This document shows, one piece after another, positions 1 to 6,524 of a DNA stretch of 16,538 nucleotides. This DNA comes from Pleurocapsa sp. MO_226.B13. Lineage in GTDB: Bacteria; Cyanobacteriota; Cyanobacteriia; Cyanobacteriales; Xenococcaceae. Both the position numbers and the translations under genes were made by a program. The notes beneath the pieces were generated by a model that did not search any database, was not told the DNA's origin, and saw only the letters and a list, made by a program, of their open reading frames with translations. Position 1 is the stretch's first letter; each line of letters begins with the position of its first letter. The stretch spans positions 1-16,538 of the forward strand of contig JASJEI010000252.1 of assembly GCA_030064795.1 (NCBI GenBank), read 5' to 3'.

Positions 1-73
1 CTCGAAACTAGCTAGAAAGATAGCAAATTATTTTTTATTAATTAAAATTCTTCAAATCCCTACTATGTTTAGT

Positions 74-101
74 TTTTGAATTTTGAATTTTGAATTTTGA
101 A
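74..101. repeat. Heptanucleotide tandem repeat, four units of TTTTGAA
   Basis: Four perfect head-to-tail copies of TTTTGAA occupy this stretch, preceded by an extra T and followed by TT. Short 7-bp tandem repeats of this kind are common between genes in cyanobacteria. It sits just past the point where the decayed transposase to its right loses similarity to its family, so it may lie at or near the original junction of that element. Nothing else is recognisable in bases 1-110. Confidence 0.85.
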
Positions 102-111
102 TTAAAACTAA

Positions 112-963
112 GTCTCCAATGACTTTTGAGAACTGGTATCATCACTGAAGCAGGGGGTGCTTCTTCTTGGGTGCGCCAGCGAATCTGGTCCTCGTAACAA
201 CAGTCGAGGTTGGAGCCAAACCCGTCGCAACATTTCAACTGCTGGGATTTGACGTAGCCAGGTAGGGCTTGTCCGCTGGAAAACCGCATTCAACAACTGA
301 AGCCCATCTTTTCCATAAATTTCGGCTTGTTCGATTCGCTGTTTTTTTGACTTGGGTAGGTGATAGTCTTCAATCCGCTCGCTGTAGCGTTCTCCCCATT
401 CGGGTTGGCTATGAACGAGCAACCAATCAGGAGCCACTCGCCAAGGCGTTCAAGGCCGCTCGAAGCGTTTCTCCAGCACACTCTAACCGAGTCATGGCGC
501 GAATCTTGGTCAAGACGTGAGTTGAGTCAGTTCGTTGCCGACTGCGAGCCTTAAGCCAACCCCTATCTTGGCAAAAATACAGGAGTCGCTCGAAGATGAG
601 GCACTCGGCTTCTGCTCTGACTAGGCGAGTTCGAAACTCACTCAGAACGGTATGATTAAAGCCAACATCCTTCAACTCCAGGCACAGGAGATACTTCCAA
701 TCGATTCGGCTGCGCACAGCATCTGCCGCCTGTCGATCTGTTAAGCCTTCTAAAAACTGTAAAATGGTCACCAAGGCAAGCCGTCAAGGTGATTCGCCTG
801 GTTGACCTCGAACTCCAAAAAGTTCGCTGAAATCACGATCGTTCAGAAACTCACTCAGCGGATCAGCTATGGTTATGCAAAGATTTCCCTTAACAAAAAC
901 GGCATGGGCAACTTTAGCGGTTTCGGCGGGCACAACATATTGAGATTGCGGTTGCAGTGACAT
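112..963 (-). pseudogene. Decayed IS1182-family transposase
   Basis: The N-terminal half of an IS1182-type DDE transposase (InsH/DUF772-like N-terminal domain) can be read on the minus strand, but only by changing frame. From ATG at 963 the frame runs 59 codons to TGA at 784-786, where the family normally has Trp in a PWRLALVT motif, so this looks like a TGG to TGA change. The same frame resumes with RLALVTILQFLEGLTDRQAA and continues to about 440. A one-base indel there moves the reading into the frame beginning APDWL, which carries the typical RRIEDYHLPK-like block. A second shift near 200-215 leads to YEDQIRWRTQEEAPPAS, and similarity ends near 112. The catalytic C-terminal part is missing. 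The gene is dead. Higher G+C than the genes right of 4080 suggests it arrived with the accessory stretch. Confidence 0.88.
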
Positions 964-1026
964 CAGATCAAGCTCCTGATGGAATTGAATGCTGACTATC
1001 TTATGAAATCCTCGGGCAGAGAAAAT

Positions 1027-1200
1027 TTATTCGTTAAGCAATATTTCGCCAGCAGGATCAAAAGTGTGTAAGAGCCAATTTTTGACCCACCACTTCAACA
1101 TTTGTTGACCTGCACTCTCTAAATTTTCTCTACTATACCTGAAAATTTCCTCAAGCCTATAATGCCTTCCTAGCCTTCGTTTTAGACTTAACGGGAAAAG
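1027..1200 (-). other. Unrecognised open stretch in frame behind a methyltransferase stop
   Basis: After the TGA of the methyltransferase gene (1201-1203), the same frame stays open for 57 codons to TAA at 1027-1029. The translation looks protein-like, including the pieces RYSRENLESAGQQMLKWW and TFDPAGEILLNE, but it has no ATG at its head and no family I recognise. An open stretch of this length can occur by chance. It may be a remnant of another gene or of a mobile element, or simply non-coding sequence. The flank 964-1026 shows nothing further. Confidence 0.25.
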
Positions 1201-1884
1201 TCAGGGTTTAACACCGATCGCGGCTATGCACATCCATTTCGACCAGCCAGTGCCATAGTCAAACGACCTCACGGCCTCAAGTCCAGCTGCTTGCAGGAAA
1301 GAGTCCAGCTGGTTGGAGGCGTATCCTCTATTTTTCCATCGGAGAGACATGAGGACTTGACCCAGTCCTTTGCGAGTCACTGAGCCAATCAGAGGGGCAC
1401 CCGGTTTCAGGACTCGGACCATCTCACGCAAAGTTTCTACGGGTTCGGCCATGTGCTCCAAAACATGGGCAAATATGACCGCGTCGAAGGATTCATCGGC
1501 AAAGGGCAAGCTCCTGATATCCCCCCATCTCAAATCGAGAGTCGTGCAGCGATGTTCCAGAATCTGTTGCGCGTGGGTCAACATGGGGTAGGAAATATCG
1601 ATGCCGGAGACATGAGTTGGCCGATCGACACTTTCTAAAAGCGCCAGACTGAAGGCTCCTGTCCCCACCCCACAGTCGAGAATTTGAGATGTATGGTTAA
1701 TATGACTCAAGCAATCGCATACGGTCTGACTTTCAAACAGAAGCTGATAATCGTGGAGCTGACCCAGACGAGCCAAATTGTCGTGCCATTTATGGGCAGA
1801 TGAATCGTAGATTGAGCGAAGGGTGTCGATACTGGGAGCGGTTTTCCAGTGGTCTAATGGGGAGATTGTCGTTTTTAATAGCAT
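1201..1884 (-). CDS. Class I SAM-dependent methyltransferase (Methyltransf_11-like)
   Basis: Predicted soluble methyltransferase that would move a methyl group from S-adenosylmethionine to an unknown small-molecule or lipid acceptor. From the ATG at 1884 it has 227 residues. Motif I, the SAM-binding glycine loop, reads ILDCGVGTGAF at 68-78. An acidic GIDIS follows the second strand at 94-98, GDIRSLPF lies at 121-128, and FDAVIFAHVLEHM at 133-145 matches the post-II region. LKPGAP at 159-164 replaces the more usual LKPGG. I prefer ATG 1884 because AGAGGG lies about 11 bases upstream; a TTG at 1965 in the same frame would add 27 residues with no family similarity. It is one of several minus-strand genes in the GC-richer stretch, which suggests transfer. 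The substrate cannot be told from sequence. Confidence 0.85.
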   Translation of the reverse strand: MLLKTTISPLDHWKTAPSIDTLRSIYDSSAHKWHDNLARLGQLHDYQLLFESQTVCDCLSHINHTSQILDCGVGTGAFSLALLESVDRPTHVSGIDISYPMLTHAQQILEHRCTTLDLRWGDIRSLPFADESFDAVIFAHVLEHMAEPVETLREMVRVLKPGAPLIGSVTRKGLGQVLMSLRWKNRGYASNQLDSFLQAAGLEAVRSFDYGTGWSKWMCIAAIGVKP

Positions 1885-2047
1885 GGTTAAATCAACCCTC
1901 TTGTTGCAGAGGGCTATACGCTTGGTTGATTTGATTGCTAGAAGGCTATGACCCGCTAGGAGCAAGGAGTGGAGTAATCACGCTATGCAGGGCCGCGTGA
2001 TCGAAAACGGAGCCAACCCCAAAACTCACTGGGTACTTCCTAAGAGC

Positions 2048-2575
2048 CTAGGACTCGAATTCGGCTGCCATCGTTTGCCAAAACTGCTTGATATCTTGGC
2101 GCGATCGCAAATGGTAAACTCGCTTCTTGGCTCTAGCCGCTTCCACGTAAGTCCGGTACCTGGGTGTCAGTTTTGTATGACATAGCCAGACGGTGTAGTA
2201 GCTGTTCAGCGTGCCTCGCAAAAGTGGACTATTCTCCGGCCAACCGGCGGGCGGCACCCAAGCACCTTCGAGAAATCGTTTTGTTACCCACCAATAATGC
2301 CGCAGCACGGGCAGATCGAGATATATTAAGGTGTCGGCCACTGCCAAACGGTTCCACACGGTATCCAGGGAACCGAAGCCATCAACGACCCAGCGGTCTT
2401 GTTGCAGGAGGTTATTATGGGCAGCTTTGAACTCAGTGTGGGGGACTTCGCCGCCACCGGGCTGGTAGTTCAGCAAATCAAGCGGTACCCAGGGTAATCC
2501 TGTCATTTCAGCAAGCCGCTGGCTGAGGGTGGACTTTCCCCCACCCGCATTGCCAAATACAGCAACTTTTTTCAT
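2048..2575 (-). CDS. Small P-loop ATPase, adenylate-kinase/FlaR-like
   Basis: A 175-residue cytoplasmic protein with a classic Walker A loop right after the first strand (FGNAGGGKST, residues 7-16), followed by LSQRLAEMTGLPWVPLD, which resembles the nucleotide-monophosphate-kinase-like group once annotated as DNA topology modulation protein FlaR. Residues around 58-66 (QQDRWVVDGF) and LIYLDLP near 83-89 match the conserved strands of that family, and the C-terminal VYHLRSRQDIKQFW is also typical. The true substrate is unknown; small-molecule phosphorylation is an inference from the fold. The gene starts at ATG 2575 with no strong ribosome-binding site. It lies 163 bases upstream (in its own reading direction) of the methyltransferase and just downstream of a truncated second methyltransferase, all on the minus strand in the GC-richer stretch. 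Confidence 0.85.
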   Translation of the reverse strand: MKKVAVFGNAGGGKSTLSQRLAEMTGLPWVPLDLLNYQPGGGEVPHTEFKAAHNNLLQQDRWVVDGFGSLDTVWNRLAVADTLIYLDLPVLRHYWWVTKRFLEGAWVPPAGWPENSPLLRGTLNSYYTVWLCHTKLTPRYRTYVEAARAKKRVYHLRSRQDIKQFWQTMAAEFES

Positions 2576-2594
2576 AGGTATTCAACATTCAATT

Positions 2595-2855
2595 CTACTC
2601 AGCCTTCTCAGCCACGATGAACACGATTTCCGCTTTACCGACTGGCGATTTGTAATCACCCGCTTGCCATTGGTAATCAATCGCAAACCCCGCATCAGTC
2701 AAGCTTTTCTCCAAGTCTTTTATCGTAAAGACCTTGACTAACGGAAACAGACCCAAGAATTTACCAATGGGTGCAATCAGCTTAAACCAAGCCATCGTAT
2801 CTCCCAGGCATATTGTACTGGTGATAAAAAGTCCGCCAGGTTGGAGCAGGTTATG
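2595..2855 (-). pseudogene. C-terminal stump of a SAM-dependent methyltransferase, cut by IS630
   Basis: About 86 codons remain of a second class I methyltransferase. The stump opens with HNLLQPGGLFITST, the usual LKPGG turn that precedes strand 5, continues through VKVFTIKDLEKSLTDAGF, a typical C-terminal helix-strand block, and ends IVFIVAEKAE. The SAM-binding N-terminal part, normally well over 100 residues, is absent. The coding similarity stops exactly at the TA flanking the IS630 element. Joining the two flanks in silico does not restore the gene: the other side gives a TAA six codons upstream of the junction. The missing half was therefore deleted or separated, not merely interrupted. 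An apparent start at TTG 2870 would use bases inside the IS end and is probably meaningless. Confidence 0.85.
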
Positions 2856-2870
2856 TAAGCTTAAACGCAA

Positions 2871-3671
2871 TTAAACGACATTAACCGCATTACCTTTATT
2901 TTTCAATTTCCTACTCCAATTAATAATTAATTTTCCTTCATTTAAAAGTCGACTGACTACTTTTTCGAGTTCTTCCTTTGTTTCAAATTCTCGATGAGCA
3001 ATATATTCTTTGGCTGAATGCCAAACTAATTCTATTAAATTATAGTCGGGACTATAGGGAGGTAAAAATTCTAACTTGATATTGGGCAATTTTGATTCTA
3101 TTTGATCGAGAAACTCTTGTTTTTTATGGAAGCTAGCATTATCTAAAATAATCACTATCTTTGGTCCTTTGTCACGGAAGTCTTGCGGATTATTTCCCTG
3201 GGATTCCCCTGATTGACATATTTGATTGTTTAATTGTTTTAACTGTTCGTAAAAGGTCTCAGAATTTCCTTTTTTGATCACAAAACAGATTCTTTTTTTG
3301 TCACTATATCTCAAACCTCCCATCATATTTACTCTCCCGATTCTTCTTTGTCCTTTGACTTTTTTTCTCTTCCCTTTCTTTGGACAACATCTTCTTCTTA
3401 TCACTCTTAAACTAAAACCGCACTCATCCCAAAACCAGACTTGGATTGACTCTGGCTTTTCCTTGGCTAATTCTAAATATTTGGCTAATTTTTCTTTAAA
3501 GGCTTCTCTTTTTTTTTTATCTTGCTTATCTTCTAGACTATATTTTCCCCAGATATATACATACTTCTCTCTTGCTAATATTCTGCTGATTTGTGATTTG
3601 CGCTTGTTTAATACCTGTTTCTTTTTCGAGATGTTCTGATAATCTTTTTCCTGTCCATCTGCCAAATTCAT
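2871..3671 (-). CDS. IS630-family transposase, catalytic part (orfB)
   Basis: Carries the DDE_3 catalytic domain that cuts and joins DNA at the element ends. The triad is visible: D82 in VWFWDECGFS, D177 in VIILDNASFH and E214 in PPYSPDYNLIELVW, with the family's usual spacing between the last two. A basic stretch (RRRCCPKKGKRKKVKGQRR, 92-110) lies after the first aspartate. Family-like sequence begins near residue 22 (NKRKSQISRILAREKY), so the first 21 residues here are probably out-of-frame reading of orfA, and the natural product would be an orfA-orfB fusion made by a +1 (or -2) shift near 3606-3612. The stop lies inside the left end of the element. Confidence 0.9.
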   Translation of the reverse strand: MNLADGQEKDYQNISKKKQVLNKRKSQISRILAREKYVYIWGKYSLEDKQDKKKREAFKEKLAKYLELAKEKPESIQVWFWDECGFSLRVIRRRCCPKKGKRKKVKGQRRIGRVNMMGGLRYSDKKRICFVIKKGNSETFYEQLKQLNNQICQSGESQGNNPQDFRDKGPKIVIILDNASFHKKQEFLDQIESKLPNIKLEFLPPYSPDYNLIELVWHSAKEYIAHREFETKEELEKVVSRLLNEGKLIINWSRKLKNKGNAVNVV

Positions 3672-3984
3672 AGCCTAATTCTTGAGGTTCTTTTTCTACT
3701 ACCTCTAAGAGTAATTCTATATATTCTTGTGTTGCTTTTTTGAAATTACCTTTTTTTCTTCCATCCTCTAAAGTTGCTAAATTATCTGGATCTCCATGAG
3801 CACACCAATAGGCTACTCTTCTTAAGGACACCCCCAGAAAATCCGCTATTTCTTGGTAAGTTTTCCCATCATTTAAAAGTAGCAACATCAATATTCTTTC
3901 CCGCACCTTTGCCTCTTCTTCTGTTTTGAGGGTCAATTGTAATTTTTCCTTTTGTGATAAGGATAGATAACCTTTAGCTGGCAT
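3538..3984 (-). CDS. IS630-family transposase, DNA-binding part (orfA)
   Basis: Encodes the N-terminal DNA-binding half of the IS630 transposase. Helix-turn-helix sequence is clear at about residues 42-62 (TYQEIADFLGVSLRRVAYW), followed by a charged linker and the second helical subdomain LGYEFGRWTGKRLSEHLEKE at 103-122. Similarity to the family continues to about residue 126 (ETGIK); the last 22 residues are out-of-frame reading before the stop. The following conserved block (KSQISRIL) is found in the other frame, which overlaps by 134 bases. Several IS630 members make their full transposase by ribosomal frameshifting, so this split need not be a defect, but a simple indel cannot be ruled out. 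Confidence 0.88.
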   Translation of the reverse strand: MPAKGYLSLSQKEKLQLTLKTEEEAKVRERILMLLLLNDGKTYQEIADFLGVSLRRVAYWCAHGDPDNLATLEDGRKKGNFKKATQEYIELLLEVVEKEPQELGYEFGRWTGKRLSEHLEKETGIKQAQITNQQNISKREVCIYLGKI

Positions 3985-4080
3985 TTCTTATTTTTATCTG
4001 ATGTTGCTATCTTAATTTTATGTTATTTGGATGCGTTTAAGCTTACTTGAATGCCGTGGATTTAGGGGGTACAAAATCAA

Positions 4081-4908
4081 GTGAAATTTAAAGTTGGCTG
4101 CGAACTCGATTACGACGTTTCAGAGGATAGCACGATTATTTTCAATCTTTGTGCAGTAGAAAACGAATATCAGCAGATATTAGCTGAAAATCTTCAACTC
4201 GAACCCAATTGCGAGGGAGAAAAATATATTGTCCCTCATACAGAAAATAGCTATTTGCGATTAGTCGTACCCGCAGGAAAGTTAGCAATTTCGTATCAGG
4301 CGACAGTAAATTTAAACTACAATGCGGATAATCCCAATCAGATCGACGAAATCTTACCAGCAGACATACCTTTAGAGATCATTCATTATCTATATCCATC
4401 TCGCTATTGTCAAAGCGATCGCTTGATGAAGTTCGCACAGGATGAATTTGGCAACTGTCAGCCTGGTTATGCCAGAGTTCGAGCTATTTGCGATTGGATT
4501 TATGACAAAGTTACTTATATATCTGGTAGCACTGATTCTCATACTTCAGCTTATGACACCGTAACTGAAAGAGCAGGAGTCTGTCGCGACTTTGCTCATC
4601 TAGGTATAGCTTTTTGTCGTGCTTTAAATATTCCCGCCAGATTTGTTTCTGCCTACGCCTGGCAACTACAGCCACCTGACTTTCATGCCTGTTTTGAAGC
4701 TTACTTAGGAAATAAATGGTATTTGTTTGATGCTACTCGACTTGCACCCACTGACGGCTTAGTGCGTATTGGTACGGGAAGAGATGCAGCAGACACTGCC
4801 TTTGCTACGGTTTTTGGTGCAATGCAGTTAAACAATATGTATGTATATATCGATCGCTTGGATGACAAGTCTCTAGATCGAAAGAACAAAGCGATCGCCA
4901 CTACTTAA
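4081..4908 (+). CDS. Transglutaminase-like cysteine protease family protein
   Basis: A 275-residue protein of the bacterial transglutaminase-like superfamily, with no signal peptide visible, so probably cytoplasmic. The N-terminal beta domain (about 1-95, beginning MKFKVGCELDYDV) is the kind that precedes the catalytic core in cyanobacterial members. The core holds the Cys-His-Asp triad: C168 in RAGVCRDFAHLG, H202 in PDFHACFEAYLG and D217 in WYLFDATRLAP, followed by GLVRIGTGRDAAD. In this family the triad can hydrolyse or transfer amide bonds; the real substrate is unknown. I accept GTG 4081 because AGGGGG lies 11 bases upstream and the frame is closed by TAG at 4063-4065. It starts only 35 bases beyond the TA flanking the IS630 element, so its own promoter may have been lost or replaced. 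Confidence 0.9.
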   Translation: MKFKVGCELDYDVSEDSTIIFNLCAVENEYQQILAENLQLEPNCEGEKYIVPHTENSYLRLVVPAGKLAISYQATVNLNYNADNPNQIDEILPADIPLEIIHYLYPSRYCQSDRLMKFAQDEFGNCQPGYARVRAICDWIYDKVTYISGSTDSHTSAYDTVTERAGVCRDFAHLGIAFCRALNIPARFVSAYAWQLQPPDFHACFEAYLGNKWYLFDATRLAPTDGLVRIGTGRDAADTAFATVFGAMQLNNMYVYIDRLDDKSLDRKNKAIATT

Positions 4909-5176
4909 GGCGAAGCCAGAAAGCTCAGTATTTTGTCTATCTTATGATAGATGCTAAGAAATATCTCAATTTACCATTTACTACTTTAGCCAGATTATTC
5001 AGGGATTTGTCTCTGATACTTTTGGGATTGTGCATAACCTTGGTGAATAACCTCGGGAAAGCATACATACCTACTCATGATTACAAAATTGAATTCAATC
5101 TTATTTAAAAAAAATAATCAGGGTAAACTACAATCTATAAAAATTGCAGTCAAGTAAAATCAAATAATCATAAAAA
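4909..5176. other. Gene-free stretch of 268 bases
   Basis: AT-rich, no supported coding region or RNA. A small hairpin TCTATC-TTAT-GATAGA lies near 4937-4952 with no T-run behind it, and A-rich runs lie at 5105-5115. The promoter of the small membrane gene that follows probably lies here, but no convincing -35/-10 pair stands out. Confidence 0.5.
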
Positions 5177-5335
5177 ATGGACATTATCAGAATCATTTGC
5201 GCTATATTTTTACCTCCTTTGGGGGTATTTTTGCAGACAGGCTTTAGTGTTGACCTGGCAATCAATATCTTGCTTACTTTATTAGGATATATACCTGGAA
5301 TTATTCACGCAATCTGGATAATTGCTAGGAAATAA
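5177..5335 (+). CDS. UPF0057/Pmp3 (YqaE-like) small membrane protein
   Basis: A 52-residue protein that reads MDIIRIICAIFLPPLGVFLQ, then GFSVDLAINILLTLLGYIPG and IIHAIWIIARK. This is the complete UPF0057 layout: a first hydrophobic helix with the conserved LPPLGV turn, a short loop, and a second helix with LGYIPGIIHA. It would sit in the cytoplasmic membrane. Fungal and plant relatives (Pmp3/RCI2) affect membrane potential and salt or cold tolerance; bacterial function is poorly known. It lies 55 bases upstream of the MscS-type channel on the same strand, so the two may be co-transcribed and both concern the membrane under osmotic stress, which is an inference. No clear ribosome-binding site. 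Its small size makes it easy to miss. Confidence 0.93.
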   Translation: MDIIRIICAIFLPPLGVFLQTGFSVDLAINILLTLLGYIPGIIHAIWIIARK

Positions 5336-5390
5336 TCAGATGGAGTTAAGATGTTTTTTCTCAGTTTTTTGCTTTTAAATAGTTTCTTGT

Positions 5391-6317
5391 ATGAATCAAA
5401 TCACCGATACGGTTATCAATAGTTTAAGAGATTTACTAGGCAGCAGTATAAAAATCTTGCCAGCGATTATTGCAGCTTTGATAATTCTTATGCTGACTCG
5501 CTATGCAGCACAATTTGCCAGAAAAATCGCTGCTCAATTAGGAAGAAAAGCCTTTCAAAGTAAGTCACTACAATTACTACTCCGAAAGACTGCTTATGTA
5601 AGTACTTGGATATTCGGTATTGTTTTCGCCTGTATAGTGGCTTTTCCTGGTTTACGTTTGGGTGATATTGTTGCTACTTTAGGACTCGGCTCTGTTGCTA
5701 TAGGTTTCGCATTTCAGGATATATTTAAGAACTTTTTATCGGGTATCTTGATCTTGATTCAAAGACCATTTCGGATTGACGACCAAATCATTATTGGTGA
5801 CTATGAAGGTACAGTAGAACAAATTGATATTCGCACCACCAAGATTCGTACTTATACTGGTGAAGTAGTATTAGTACCTAATTCTGAATTGTATACTAGC
5901 GCAGTAAGAGTTAGAACGGCTTACAATCAACGTCGGACTGATTTGGCGGTGGGGGTAGACTACAATACCTCTTTACCCAAAGCCAAAGAAATCTTACAAA
6001 GGACTATTGAGGAAGTCGAGGGAGTTTTAGATAACAAGCTACCTGAAATAGATTTAGTCGGCTTTGGTGATAGTTCAATTGACTTCATTGTCCGTTACTG
6101 GACTACCCCTAGACAACCTCAAGTAAGACAAGTACAAACTAGAGCGATTATGGCAATCAAAAAAGCCTTAGATGCTGCTGATATTGATATTCCTTATCCT
6201 ATCCGTACCTTATATTTTTATAATCAGGATAAGTACGATGATTTTATGCCTCACGAGGGTAACCACAGTGCCGATCGCTTTGATGGCGATCGCTCTTACA
6301 GTAATTCCAAAAGCTAA
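5391..6317 (+). CDS. mscS: MscS-family mechanosensitive ion channel
   Basis: A 308-residue inner-membrane channel that would open under membrane tension to release solutes during hypo-osmotic shock. Three hydrophobic helices are seen at about 22-40, 68-86 and 91-124. The third contains the glycine/alanine-rich pore helix (GDIVATLGLGSVAIGFAFQD, 91-110) followed by the bend and FLSGILILIQRPF, as in E. coli MscS. The beta domain follows with FRIDDQIIIGDYEGTVEQI (127-145) and the near-invariant VPNS at 162-165, then an alpha-beta C-terminal domain to about 280. The last 25 or so residues are hydrophilic and specific to this protein. Length is close to E. coli MscS (286). The start ATG 5391 lacks an obvious Shine-Dalgarno sequence. 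It likely shares a transcript with the UPF0057 gene just upstream. Confidence 0.94.
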   Translation: MNQITDTVINSLRDLLGSSIKILPAIIAALIILMLTRYAAQFARKIAAQLGRKAFQSKSLQLLLRKTAYVSTWIFGIVFACIVAFPGLRLGDIVATLGLGSVAIGFAFQDIFKNFLSGILILIQRPFRIDDQIIIGDYEGTVEQIDIRTTKIRTYTGEVVLVPNSELYTSAVRVRTAYNQRRTDLAVGVDYNTSLPKAKEILQRTIEEVEGVLDNKLPEIDLVGFGDSSIDFIVRYWTTPRQPQVRQVQTRAIMAIKKALDAADIDIPYPIRTLYFYNQDKYDDFMPHEGNHSADRFDGDRSYSNSKS

Positions 6318-6395
6318 GCGATACTCTTGTACCTGTTTGGGCATGGAAGCTTCTTAAGTCTTAATACACAAAAGTTTAATATTTGTTTTACTGTT

Positions 6396-6438
6396 TGCGA
6401 TCGCGCTTTATGTACTGCCAAGCGATCGCATTTTTTTT
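6396..6438 (+). terminator. Terminator made of two HIP1 sites and a T-run
   Basis: TGCGATCGC (6396-6404) and GCGATCGCA (6422-6430) form a perfect 9-bp stem with a 17-base loop and are followed by eight T. It lies about 80 bases after the mscS stop and before the glycosyltransferase, where a factor-independent terminator would be expected. The stem is built from two copies of the self-palindromic HIP1 octamer. Confidence 0.7.
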
Positions 6439-6524
6439 GACTTTTCAGACATCCTCTTAGGAAAATTTTCACCAGAGATTGTTTAAATTATTAGATTAGT
6501 GTCATCAATTTATCTGAGGTACTG

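Larger units (their letters stand above)
2858..4043 (-). mobile_element. IS630-family insertion sequence, 1186 bp
   Basis: Both ends begin AGCTTAAACGCA reading inward: a perfect 12-bp terminal inverted repeat, extending to 24 bp (2858-2881 and 4020-4043) with 5 mismatches. The element is flanked by TA at 2856-2857 and 4044-4045, the dinucleotide target duplicated by IS630/Tc1-type transposases. Inside is a transposase in two overlapping frames on the minus strand. The element is notably AT-rich. It separates a GC-richer left segment, ending in a truncated methyltransferase, from AT-rich chromosomal genes. Termini are visible and coding content is otherwise unbroken, so the copy looks recent and may be active if the frame change is programmed. 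Confidence 0.93.

Noticed and set aside
74..101. TTTTGAA repeats as a CRISPR-like array
   Set aside because: Seven-base units directly adjacent with no spacers; this is a simple tandem repeat.
2529..2741. Plus-strand frame of 70 codons over the P-loop gene and methyltransferase stump
   Set aside because: Shadow of two genes with recognisable motifs on the minus strand; it spans their intergenic gap.
2595..2870. Truncated methyltransferase as an intact 91-residue gene starting at TTG 2870
   Set aside because: The first five codons are the IS630 end, and the SAM-binding half is missing. It is better described as a remnant.
3274..3639. Long hydrophobic plus-strand frame of 121 codons inside the IS630 element
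   Set aside because: It is the antisense of the Lys/Glu-rich transposase. The Leu/Phe richness is the complement of its A-rich codons, and the conserved DDE motifs are on the minus strand.
4937..4952. Small hairpin after the transglutaminase gene as its terminator
   Set aside because: Six-base AT-rich stem without a T-run behind it; too weak to call.
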